From positions 287,437-351,436 of the forward strand of contig NZ_JACYFR010000004.1 of assembly GCF_014837175.1 (NCBI RefSeq): 64,000 nucleotides of DNA, in the 5' to 3' direction. The notes under the pieces are model-generated. The model ran no database searches, was not told where the DNA came from, and was given only the letters and a program-made list of their open reading frames with translations. The DNA is from Cellulomonas sp. JH27-2. GTDB lineage: Bacteria > Actinomycetota > Actinomycetes > Actinomycetales > Cellulomonadaceae. Position 1 is the stretch's first letter. Every line of letters starts with the position of its first letter. Below are positions 55,961-64,000 of the stretch, piece by piece. The position numbers and the translations under genes were made by a program.

Positions 55961-56578
55961 TCAGTGGACGGCGGCCAGCAGCACGCCGACGCCGACGAAC
56001 AGGCTCCCGAAGACGCGGTTCAGCGTGCGCCGGCCGGACTCGCGTGCCGTGAGCCGCGCCAGCCCGCGCGCCGCCGTCGCGAAGCCGAACCACATGACCA
56101 GGACGTCGACCGTCACGACGGTCGCGGTGAGCACGGCGTACTGGGGCGCGAGCGGCCGGTCCGGCCGGACGAACTGCGGCAGGAACGCGAGGAAGAACAC
56201 GATGGCCTTGGGGTTGGTGAGGTTGACGAGCAGGCCGCGCCGGAACATCGGCCACGCGGGCTCCCGCACCTGCTCGGCCTCGACCTGCTGGTCGACGGGT
56301 GCGCGTAGCTGGCGGACGCCCAGGAGGACGAGGTAGGCCGCGCCGACGTACCGGATAGCCTCGAACGCCACGTGCGACCGGCTCACCAGCGCGCCGACAC
56401 CGGCGGCCACGATCGCGACGTGCACCACCAGGGCGAGCTGCTGGCCCAGGATCCCCCAGATCGAGCGCGACCAGCCGGAGCCCAGCGCGTTCGTCATCGT
56501 GTTGATGGCCCCGGCGCCGGGGGTGCAGGAGATGACCAGGCACGCCACCACCAGGGCGAGCCACAGCGACAGGCTCAT
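55961..56578 (-). CDS. LysE-family amino acid exporter
   Basis: The product is 205 residues from ATG 56578. Six hydrophobic spans are seen. The LysE/RhtB start is LVVACLVISCTPGAGAINTM, then GILGQQLALVVHVAIVAAGV, YVGAAYLVLLGVRQLR and RRGLLVNLTNPKAIVFFLAF, all typical. It exports amino acids or related compounds; the substrate is unknown. It ends shortly after tRNA-Pro on the opposite strand and starts about 80 bases from the stop of the acyl-CoA ligase gene on the same strand. Confidence 0.92.
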   Translation of the reverse strand: MSLSLWLALVVACLVISCTPGAGAINTMTNALGSGWSRSIWGILGQQLALVVHVAIVAAGVGALVSRSHVAFEAIRYVGAAYLVLLGVRQLRAPVDQQVEAEQVREPAWPMFRRGLLVNLTNPKAIVFFLAFLPQFVRPDRPLAPQYAVLTATVVTVDVLVMWFGFATAARGLARLTARESGRRTLNRVFGSLFVGVGVLLAAVH

Positions 56579-56657
56579 GCGACGGCGCCCGGGACGATCA
56601 TCCGAGCATCATCCCCTCTGCCGGGCCATGACCTGTCGGACCGTGTCCGGGACGTGG

Positions 56658-58334
56658 TCACGGGTGCGTCGCCAGATAGTCCTCGCGGACCACGCGGCGC
56701 AGGACCTTGCCGATGAGCGAGCGGGGGAGCTCGGGCAGCACGACGAGCTCGCGGGGCAGGGCGTAGCGCGCGACGCGCGGCTCGAGCCACGCGCGCACGG
56801 CGTCCAGGTCCACGGACGCGCCGTCGTCGAGCGTCACGGCCGCGACCACGTGCTCGCCCAGGTCGCCCGCGGGCACGCCGACGACGGCGGCGTCGAGCAC
56901 ACCCGGCATCGCGCGGAGCTGGTCCTCGACCTGCGACGGGTAGACCTTGAACCCGCCGGTCACGATCATCTCCTTGATGCGGTCCACCAGGACCACCATG
57001 CCGTCGGCGTCCATCCGCACGATGTCGCCCGTGCGCAGCCAGCCGCCGTCGAGCAGCTGCTCGGCGGTCTCGTCGGGCCGCTGCCAGTAGCCCGCGAACA
57101 CCTGCGGCCCGCGGATCAGCAGCTCGCCCTGCTCGACGTCGACGTCGGGGGAGTCCGGGCGGACGATGCGGATGTCCGTGCTGGGGAACGGCAGGCCCAA
57201 CGCACCGGGGCGCCGATGCGGGGACAGCGGGCTGCCGAGCGCGACGGGCGAGGTCTCGGTCATGCCGTACCCCTCGACGACCAGGCCGTGCGTGAGGCGC
57301 TCCCAGCGCGCGGCCGTCGCGGCCGGCAGCGGCATGGCGCCGCTGATCGCGTAGCGGAACGACGTGAGGTCCGCGCCGGTCGACTCGGCCGCGACGCACA
57401 GCCGGTCGAGCATGGGCGGGACCGAGGGAAGGAACGTCCCGGGCCGCCGGCGCTGGGCAGCGAGCACCTGGGCCGGGTCGAACTTCGGGAACGCGACGAG
57501 CGTCGCACCCACGTGAACGGCGTAGGTCAGGCACAGCGTCAGCCCGAAGGCGTGGAAGAAGGGCAGGACGCCGTAGATGGTCTCCGTGCCGGGGGCGGCC
57601 CCAGTCCACGCCTGGCCCTGGACCACGTTCGCGACGAGGTTGCGGTGCGTGAGCATGGCGCCCTTGGGGGTGCCCGTGGTGCCGCCCGTGTACTGGATGA
57701 GGGCGAGGTCGTCCGACGACGGCTGCGGGTGGTCGGTCGGCAGCGGCTTCGCGGCTCGCACCAGCGCGTGCCACGACGGGACGAGGGACGGGACGTCCGC
57801 GCGCAGGGCGGCGCGGGTCTCGCGGGCTCGCGCGACGGGCAGCCGCAAGGCCAGGCGGGAGCGCCACGGCAGGTCGTCGGCCAGGTCGACCGCGACGACG
57901 GCGCGCAGGGCCGTGCCGTCCTTCACCTCGAGCACCGCGGCCACGGCCTTGGTCCAGACGAGCGCGACCACGGCGCCGCTGTCCGCGAGCTGGTGACCGA
58001 GCTCGCGCGTGGTGTAGGTGGGGTTGTGCTCGACGACGACCGCCCCGAGCCGCAGCACGGCCTGGAACGCGACCACGTGCGCGGTGCTGTTGGGCAGGAC
58101 GATCGCGACCCGGTCGCCGGCCCGGACGCCGAGGTCCGCCAGTGCCTGGGCGCCGCGGGCCACCTGGTCGGCCAGCGCCTCGAACGTCGTCGTGCCGCCC
58201 AGGAAGTCGACGGCAACGCGGTCGGGCCAGCTCGAGGCGGCGCGCGCGAGGGCGGCGGGCAGGGCCTCGTCGGGGACGTCGACGTCCGCCGGGACACCGC
58301 TGCCGTACGACGCGAGCCAGGGTCGGGTGCTCAT
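56658..58334 (-). CDS. Long-chain fatty-acid-CoA ligase
   Basis: The product is 558 residues from ATG 58334. AMP-binding motifs are VIQYTGGTTGTPKGAMLTHR-like (YTGGTTGTPKGAMLTH), VEGYGMTETSPVALGSP and LRTGDIVRMDADGMVVLVDR. VTGGFKVYPSQVEDQL and RSLIGKVLRRV follow, with the final catalytic Lys. It activates fatty acids to acyl-CoA in two steps with ATP. The start codon lies 10 bases from a near-perfect 24-bp palindrome, so a TetR-type regulator responding to acyl-CoA probably controls it (inferred). It is divergent from tig. Confidence 0.94.
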   Translation of the reverse strand: MSTRPWLASYGSGVPADVDVPDEALPAALARAASSWPDRVAVDFLGGTTTFEALADQVARGAQALADLGVRAGDRVAIVLPNSTAHVVAFQAVLRLGAVVVEHNPTYTTRELGHQLADSGAVVALVWTKAVAAVLEVKDGTALRAVVAVDLADDLPWRSRLALRLPVARARETRAALRADVPSLVPSWHALVRAAKPLPTDHPQPSSDDLALIQYTGGTTGTPKGAMLTHRNLVANVVQGQAWTGAAPGTETIYGVLPFFHAFGLTLCLTYAVHVGATLVAFPKFDPAQVLAAQRRRPGTFLPSVPPMLDRLCVAAESTGADLTSFRYAISGAMPLPAATAARWERLTHGLVVEGYGMTETSPVALGSPLSPHRRPGALGLPFPSTDIRIVRPDSPDVDVEQGELLIRGPQVFAGYWQRPDETAEQLLDGGWLRTGDIVRMDADGMVVLVDRIKEMIVTGGFKVYPSQVEDQLRAMPGVLDAAVVGVPAGDLGEHVVAAVTLDDGASVDLDAVRAWLEPRVARYALPRELVVLPELPRSLIGKVLRRVVREDYLATHP

Positions 58335-58343
58335 GCCGCCACC

Positions 58344-58367
58344 GTAACCTACGGAACCGTAAGTTAC
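58344..58367. promoter_or_regulatory. 24-bp palindromic operator upstream of the acyl-CoA ligase
   Basis: GTAACCTACGGAACCGTAAG plus TTAC (58344-58367) reads as two inverted halves, GTAAC.TACGG and CCGTA.GTTAC, around AA. Only the central pair and one C/A position differ. It lies 10 bases from the ATG in an AT-rich patch, fit for a TetR-family regulator of fatty-acid genes. Confidence 0.7.
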
Positions 58368-58520
58368 CTGTGAGTAGCCTCACGACCGATCGGCGTCTTT
58401 TGGGCGGTCGTCGGCCCGTGGCGTACCATCGAGGGTCGCAGGCGCGCCGTTTTCGGCTGCGCCGCGTGCCCGTCGTCGGAGTCGCCGACGAAGGCCCCCG
58501 ATCAGTTGGAGATCACCGAA

Positions 58521-59951
58521 GTGAAGAGCGCTGTCGAGACCCTGGACCCCACGAAGGTCAAGCTGACCGTCGAGGTGACCTACGACGAGCTCAAGCCGAG
58601 CATCAAGCACGCCTACGAGCACATCGCGCAGGACGTGAACATCCCCGGCTTCCGCAAGGGCAAGGTCCCGCCGCGCATCATCGACCAGCGCATCGGCCGG
58701 CCCGCGGTCATCGAGCACGCCGTCAACGAGGGCCTGGGCGGGTTCTACGCCGAGGCCGTGCGGGAGAACAAGCTGCGTCCCCTGGGCCAGCCCGAGGTCG
58801 AGGTCACCAAGGTCCCCGGCCTCGTCGCCGGCGACGAGGGTGAGCTGCACTTCTCCGCCGAGGTCGAGGTCCGCCCCGAGATCACCATCCCCGAGCTCGA
58901 CGGCCTGACCGTCGCGGTGGACGACGTCGAGGTGTCCGACGAGGACGTCGACGGCCGTCTGGACGCGCTGCGCGAGCGCTTCGGCACGCTGGTCGGCGTG
59001 GACCGCCCGGCTGCCGAGGGCGACTTCGTCGTCATCGACCTGGTCGCCACGATCGGCGACGAGGAGGTCGACACCGTCTCCGGCGTGAGCTACCAGATCG
59101 GCTCCGGCAACATGCTCGAGGGTCTCGACGAGGCGCTCACCGGCCTGTCCGGCGGCGAGGAGACGACGTTCGTCACCAAGCTCGCCGGCGGCGAGCACGA
59201 GGGCGAGGAGGCGCAGGTCAAGGTCGCGGCCAGCACGGTCAAGGAGCGCCAGCTCCCCGAGGCCGACGACGACTTCGCCCAGCTCGCCTCCGAGTTCGAC
59301 ACCCTGGAGGAGCTGACGGCCGACCTGCGCGAGCAGACCGCGTCGATCAAGGTCTCCAACCAGGCCGTGCAGGCCCGCGACGTCCTGCTCGAGAAGCTCC
59401 TCGCCGACACCGAGATCCCCGTCCCGACGGGCGTCGTCGAGGCCGAGGTGCACCGTCACCTCGAGGGCGAGGGTCGTCTGGAGGACGACGAGCACCGCGC
59501 CGAGGTCACCGAGCAGGCGACCACCGCGCTGCGCAACCAGATCCTGCTCGACACGCTCGCCGAGAAGCTCGAGGTCAAGGTCTCGCAGGGCGAGCTCGTC
59601 GACTACCTCGTGAACGCGTCGCGCCAGTACGGGGTGGACCCCAACACGTTCATCCAGAGCCTGGACCAGGGCGGTCAGATCCCGGCCATGGTCGCCGAGG
59701 TCGCGCGCTCCAAGGCGCTCGCGATCGCGCTGCGCGCCGTGTCGGTCACCAACGGCGCCGGCGAGGCCGTCGACCTGTCCGACTTCATCGGCTCGGACGA
59801 GGACGACGCCGCGGCCGAGGCCGCCGAGGCTGCCGCGCTCGCGGGCTCGTCGGACGACGCCGAGGCCGAGGGCACCGCTCCGGTCGACGCCGCCACGGAC
59901 ATCTCCTCGATCGCGGACGCTCCCGCGACGGAGGACGAGGTCAAGGCCTGA
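58521..59951 (+). CDS. tig: Trigger factor, ribosome-bound chaperone
   Basis: The product is 476 residues. GTG 58521 is preferred: it follows GGAG by nine bases and gives the family start VKSAVETLDPTKVKLTVEV. A TTG at 58506 would overlap the ribosome site. The ribosome-binding loop is GFRKGKVPP, close to the GFRxGKxP signature. The PPIase-like FKBP domain is at about 160-245 (EGDFVVIDLVATI, LEGLDEALTGLSGGEETTFV), the helical chaperone domain follows, and the tail is acidic and Ala-rich. It binds nascent chains at the exit tunnel. A strong hairpin separates it from clpP1. The tig-clpP1-clpP2-clpX order is widely conserved. Confidence 0.97.
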   Translation: MKSAVETLDPTKVKLTVEVTYDELKPSIKHAYEHIAQDVNIPGFRKGKVPPRIIDQRIGRPAVIEHAVNEGLGGFYAEAVRENKLRPLGQPEVEVTKVPGLVAGDEGELHFSAEVEVRPEITIPELDGLTVAVDDVEVSDEDVDGRLDALRERFGTLVGVDRPAAEGDFVVIDLVATIGDEEVDTVSGVSYQIGSGNMLEGLDEALTGLSGGEETTFVTKLAGGEHEGEEAQVKVAASTVKERQLPEADDDFAQLASEFDTLEELTADLREQTASIKVSNQAVQARDVLLEKLLADTEIPVPTGVVEAEVHRHLEGEGRLEDDEHRAEVTEQATTALRNQILLDTLAEKLEVKVSQGELVDYLVNASRQYGVDPNTFIQSLDQGGQIPAMVAEVARSKALAIALRAVSVTNGAGEAVDLSDFIGSDEDDAAAEAAEAAALAGSSDDAEAEGTAPVDAATDISSIADAPATEDEVKA

Positions 59952-59961
59952 CGCCACCCCC

Positions 59962-59999
59962 CGAAGGACCCTCGCCGCTGCTGCGGCGGGGGTCCTTCG
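59962..59999 (+). terminator. 17-bp hairpin terminator after tig
   Basis: Positions 59962-59978 pair with 59983-59999 around loop TGCT, with one T-G wobble. It lies 10 bases after the tig stop and is followed by TCGTTCCC. Confidence 0.85.
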
Positions 60000-60031
60000 T
60001 CGTTCCCGCCGCCCGACGAGGGCGGGTGGTG

Positions 60032-60044
60032 CGCCGTGAGCGAA
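60032..60044 (+). promoter_or_regulatory. Candidate ClgR box upstream of clpP1
   Basis: CGCCGTGAGCGAA fits the CGC-N5-GCG core followed by A/T that ClgR uses in corynebacteria and Streptomyces at clpP1P2 promoters. It lies about 130 bases before the clpP1 start, past the tig terminator. Judged by eye only. Confidence 0.4.
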
Positions 60045-60172
60045 AACCGGCCCGGACGGGACGGGAGGGGCCCCCGCACCGCGTTAGGGTCACTGCAGCG
60101 TGAGAGCCCGCCCCGACCGGCGGGGGACCGCGACGCACCACCCAGCAGCACGCAGCCGACGAAGGAGCCTTC

Positions 60173-60790
60173 GTGAACGAGTACGCGCCGATGATGGCCC
60201 GGACCGAACCGTCTGGTTTCGGCCTCAACGACAGCATCTACAACCGCCTCCTCCGGGAGCGGATCATCTGGCTCGGCTCCGAGGTCCGCGACGAGAACGC
60301 GAACGCCATCTGCGCGCAGATGATGCTGCTCGCGGCCGAGGACCCGGACAAGGACATCTGGCTGTACATCAACTCGCCCGGTGGCTCGATCACCGCGGGC
60401 ATGGCGATCTACGACACCATGCAGTACATCCAGCCGGACGTCGCGACCATCGCGATGGGCATGGCCGCCTCGATGGGGCAGTTCCTGCTCTCGTCGGGCG
60501 CCAAGGGCAAGCGCTACGCCCTGCCGCACGCCCGCGTGATGATGCACCAGCCCTCGGGCGGCATCGGCGGCACGGCCACGGACGTGCGGATCAACGCCCA
60601 GCTGATCCTGCACATGAAGACCGTGCTGGCCGAGCTCACCGCGGCCCAGACCGGCAAGGACGTCGACCAGATCAACGCGGACGCCGACCGCGACCGCTGG
60701 TTCACGGCGAACGAGGCGCTCGAGTACGGCTTCGTCGACCACGTCGTCGAGAGCGCGGGCTCCGTCGCCGGCGGCGGCGGCACGGCCTGA
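60173..60790 (+). CDS. clpP1: ATP-dependent Clp protease proteolytic subunit 1
   Basis: The product is 205 residues from GTG 60173 behind GAAGGAGCC. Catalytic Ser100 is in [14 protein letters not shown], His125 in [12 protein letters not shown], with an Asp in the handle region about 50 residues on. [19 protein letters not shown] is the oxyanion-loop sequence. It forms a ring of seven and, in actinobacteria, pairs with ClpP2 to make the active ClpP1P2 barrel. It lies 40 bases from clpP2 in one operon. A ClgR-like box and the tig terminator lie upstream. Confidence 0.97.
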   Translation: MNEYAPMMARTEPSGFGLNDSIYNRLLRERIIWLGSEVRDENANAICAQMMLLAAEDPDKDIWLYINSPGGSITAGMAIYDTMQYIQPDVATIAMGMAASMGQFLLSSGAKGKRYALPHARVMMHQPSGGIGGTATDVRINAQLILHMKTVLAELTAAQTGKDVDQINADADRDRWFTANEALEYGFVDHVVESAGSVAGGGGTA

Positions 60791-60830
60791 GCGCGCCGAG
60801 CCCATCCACGAGACGTCCAAGGAGAGACAC

Positions 60831-61553
60831 GTGAGCATCGAGTCCCAGTTCATCGCCCGTGCCGGTCGTCTGGCCGGCCCCGGCGGCCTCGCCCCGAGCG
60901 GGCCGTCCAGCCGCTACGTCCTGCCGCAGTTCGAGGAACGCACGGCCTACGGCTTCAAGCGGCAGGACCCCTACACCAAGCTGTTCGAGGACCGCATCGT
61001 GTTCCTCGGGGTGCAGGTGGACGACGCGTCGGCCGACGACGTGATGGCCCAGCTGCTCGTGCTCGAGGGCACCGACCCCGAGCGCGACATCACCATCTAC
61101 ATCAACTCGCCCGGTGGCTCGTTCACGGCGCTGACCGCGATCTACGACACCATGCAGTACATCAAGCCGGAGATCATGACGGTCTGCCTGGGCCAGGCGG
61201 CGTCCGCCGCCGCCGTGCTGCTGGCCGCCGGCTCGCCGGGCAAGCGGCTGGCGCTGCCCAACGCTCGCGTGCTGATCCACCAGCCCGCGATGGAGGGCGG
61301 CGGCTACGCGCAGGCGTCCGACATCGAGATCCACGCCAACGAGCTCATCCGCATGCGCGAGTGGCTCGAGGAGACGCTCGCGCACCACACGGGCCGCGAC
61401 CTGGACCTGGTGCGCAAGGACATCGAGCGCGACAAGATCCTCACGGCGAGCCAGGCGCTCGAGTACGGGATCGTCGACCAGGTGCTCGAGAGCCGCAAGG
61501 GCGCGCGACCCACCGTCGTCGAGCCCAAGCAGATCGAGGACCAGCACAAGTAG
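60831..61553 (+). CDS. clpP2: ATP-dependent Clp protease proteolytic subunit 2
   Basis: The product is 240 residues from GTG 60831 behind AAGGAGAGACAC. The N-terminal extension of about 30 residues is probably removed on maturation. Ser125 is in [14 protein letters not shown], His150 in [12 protein letters not shown], and [20 protein letters not shown] is the oxyanion loop. The different wording from ClpP1 (AASAAAV against AASMGQF) is the usual actinobacterial ClpP2 mark. It combines with ClpP1; ClpX or ClpC dock on it. A perfect 13-bp hairpin follows. Confidence 0.97.
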   Translation: MSIESQFIARAGRLAGPGGLAPSGPSSRYVLPQFEERTAYGFKRQDPYTKLFEDRIVFLGVQVDDASADDVMAQLLVLEGTDPERDITIYINSPGGSFTALTAIYDTMQYIKPEIMTVCLGQAASAAAVLLAAGSPGKRLALPNARVLIHQPAMEGGGYAQASDIEIHANELIRMREWLEETLAHHTGRDLDLVRKDIERDKILTASQALEYGIVDQVLESRKGARPTVVEPKQIEDQHK

Positions 61554-61561
61554 TCGCAGGT

Positions 61562-61591
61562 GAGGCCGGGAGCGGGCACGCTCCCGGCCTC
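61562..61591 (+). terminator. 13-bp hairpin terminator after clpP2
   Basis: GAGGCCGGGAGCG (61562-61574) pairs perfectly with CGCTCCCGGCCTC (61579-61591) around loop GGCA, eight bases after the clpP2 stop. clpX is therefore probably transcribed mostly from its own promoter in the following 160 bases. Confidence 0.85.
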
Positions 61592-61755
61592 GTCCGTCCC
61601 CGGGGCACGAAACGGTTACGGGGTCGGGACACGCCGTGCCCGACGGCGGGGTACGGCTGACATCACGGCGATCGTGGTGTGCAATGGGGGGATCGCCCCG
61701 CAGGGGCCTGACGCACCGCCCGCCCGGGCGGGGCACACGAGGGAAGGGACACGAC

Positions 61756-63036
<1,281 letters not shown>

Positions 63037-63066
63037 CGACGTCGTCGTCGGCCTAGGATCGGGCGC

Positions 63067-63378
63067 GTGAGCGACCTGCCTGCCCCCATCCCGGCCGAGC
63101 TGGCGCGCCTGCGCCACAGCATCGACAACATCGACGCCGCGCTCATCTACCTGCTCGCCGAGCGGTTCAAAGCGACGCAGCAGGTGGGGCACCTCAAGGC
63201 GGACCAGGGTCTGCCGCCGTCGGACCCGGCGCGCGAGGAACGGCAGGTCGCGCGCATGCGCGAGCTGGCGACCCAGGCGGACCTGGACCCGGTGTTCGCG
63301 GAGAAGTTCCTCAACTTCATCGTCTCCGAGGTGATCCGTCACCACGAGGAGATCGCCCAGGCCACCCGCGACGCCTGA
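63067..63378 (+). CDS. Chorismate mutase, AroQ type
   Basis: The product is 103 residues from GTG 63067. The all-helical AroQ fold has [39 protein letters not shown] (active-site Arg and Lys) and [10 protein letters not shown] at the end. It converts chorismate to prephenate for Phe and Tyr. It is a stand-alone short form, the actinobacterial type that often needs DAHP synthase for full activity. It lies 30 bases after clpX on the same strand and is possibly cotranscribed. Confidence 0.93.
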   Translation: MSDLPAPIPAELARLRHSIDNIDAALIYLLAERFKATQQVGHLKADQGLPPSDPAREERQVARMRELATQADLDPVFAEKFLNFIVSEVIRHHEEIAQATRDA

Positions 63379-63428
63379 TGCGCCGAGGCCCCTCGCACCG
63401 CTCGTGAACGCAGTCCGTGGCGGGTCGG

Positions 63429-63875
63429 TCAGAGGGGGAGCTTGAAGCCCTCGTGGGACTGGGCGTAGCCGAGCCGGCGGTAGAAGCGGTGGGCGTCGTC
63501 GCGCCGCTTGTCCGACGTGAGCTGAGCGAGAGCGCAGCCACGCTCGACCCCGCGGCGGTGGGCCTCTGCCATCAGCTGCGCACCGATGCCGCCGCTGCGG
63601 AGCGCCGGGTCCACGCGGACCGCCTCGACGATCATTCGCGTGGTCGCCCCGCGGGAGATCGTCGGGACGAACGTGAGCTGCGCACAGGCGACGACGCGAC
63701 CGTCCAGCTCGCCCACCACCAGCTCGTTGCTCGGGTCGGCAGCGATGACGTCGAACGCGCGCTCGTAGGCGGTCAGCTCGGCGGTCTCGCGGGCGGTGCC
63801 GAGCGGGTCGTCGGTCAGCAGCTCGACGATCCGGGGGACGTCGTCGCGGCGGGCATCCCGGAAGCTGAGCGGCAC
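63429..63875 (-). CDS. GNAT-family N-acetyltransferase
   Basis: The product is 148 residues from GTG 63875. The single GNAT domain has FRDARRDDVPRIVELL, VVGELDGRVVACAQLTFVP, VEAVRVDPALRSGGIGAQLM with the acetyl-CoA loop (RSGGIG), and HRFYRRLGYAQSHEGFKLPL. It transfers acetyl to an amine; the substrate is unknown. It is convergent with chorismate mutase. The IS110-type transposase remnant begins 15 bases upstream of its start. Confidence 0.9.
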   Translation of the reverse strand: MPLSFRDARRDDVPRIVELLTDDPLGTARETAELTAYERAFDVIAADPSNELVVGELDGRVVACAQLTFVPTISRGATTRMIVEAVRVDPALRSGGIGAQLMAEAHRRGVERGCALAQLTSDKRRDDAHRFYRRLGYAQSHEGFKLPL

Positions 63876-63889
63876 ATGAATCTCCTATG

Positions 63890-64000
63890 TCAAGCCGCGG
63901 CCGAGAGGGCGCCACTGTGGGCTGCTCGGCTGTGGTTGAGGGTGTTGTAGATGGTGCGGGCGAGTTGACGTCTTAGGCACCGGTAGGTCTCGGTGGAGGT
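63890..64000 (-). CDS. IS110-type transposase, 3' end only (runs off the right edge)
   Basis: On the minus strand the last 36 codons read TETYRCLRRQLARTIYNTLN and end in GALSAAA and a stop at 63890-63892. The phrase RCLRRQLARTIYNTL is like the C-terminal helix of IS110-family transposases (DEDD enzymes guided by a bridge RNA in some members). The main gene lies beyond the window. The nearby sequence between it and the GNAT start would hold the element's end. Confidence 0.6.
   Translation of the reverse strand, partial: TSTETYRCLRRQLARTIYNTLNHSRAAHSGALSAAA

Overview
This window is very GC-rich (roughly 70 to 75 percent by eye) and reads as the chromosome of a free-living actinobacterium. The closest fit is a Cellulomonas-like member of the Micrococcales, but that is an inference from gene content and layout, not from a marker gene. 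Supporting signs are frequent GTG starts, ClpP1/ClpP2 paralogues, an Rv2466c-type thioredoxin-fold protein, an Eis-type acetyltransferase, an F420-type LLM oxidoreductase and a LAxTG sorting signal.

Layout. 0-0.5 kb: the 5' part of a WXG100-like gene running off the left edge, then tRNA-Arg(TCT). 0.5-14.7 kb: a small secreted protein and two tandem pairs of dynamin-like GTPases flanking an SSB paralogue and ettA. A hot-dog thioesterase, an SDR/DUF2867 protein, a poxvirus-type topoisomerase IB and tesB follow. 14.78-21.47 kb: an accessory island with different base composition. It holds an IS5-type remnant cut by an IS3-type element, which is itself interrupted by an intact IS30-type element. 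Next comes a graveyard of polymorphic-toxin tails (one EndoU-like) with small immunity-like genes joined by GTGA overlaps.

21.47-30.5 kb: truncated haemoglobin, PTS enzyme I with separate IIB and IIA genes, MscS channel, prolyl oligopeptidase, 4-alpha-glucanotransferase and a P-loop kinase. 30.6-37.2 kb: pepN, the Rv2466c homologue, an M13 peptidase and rpiB, an order partly shared with mycobacteria. 37.2-43.3 kb: Eis-type acetyltransferase, alkyltransferase-like protein, LLM oxidoreductase, a GntR/DUF1648 pair and a cysK-cysE operon. Upstream of cysK is a 24-codon reading frame with seven Cys codons, probably a cysteine-sensing leader peptide. 43.4-58.4 kb: ABC-F ATPase, M23 peptidase, MarR/FUSC divergent pair, a large LAxTG-anchored surface protein, MFS and MMPL transporters, two tRNAs, a LysE exporter and an acyl-CoA ligase. 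58.5-63.9 kb: tig, clpP1, clpP2, clpX, chorismate mutase and a GNAT protein. The right edge carries the 3' end of an IS110-type transposase.

How the parts work together. Trigger factor and ClpP1P2X form a protein quality-control block. PepN, the M13 peptidase and prolyl oligopeptidase are downstream peptide degraders. CysK and CysE make cysteine, apparently under cysteine feedback through the leader peptide. PTS EI/IIB/IIA and MalQ serve sugar uptake and alpha-glucan metabolism. All functional names come from motif reading and remembered family features; no database search was run.
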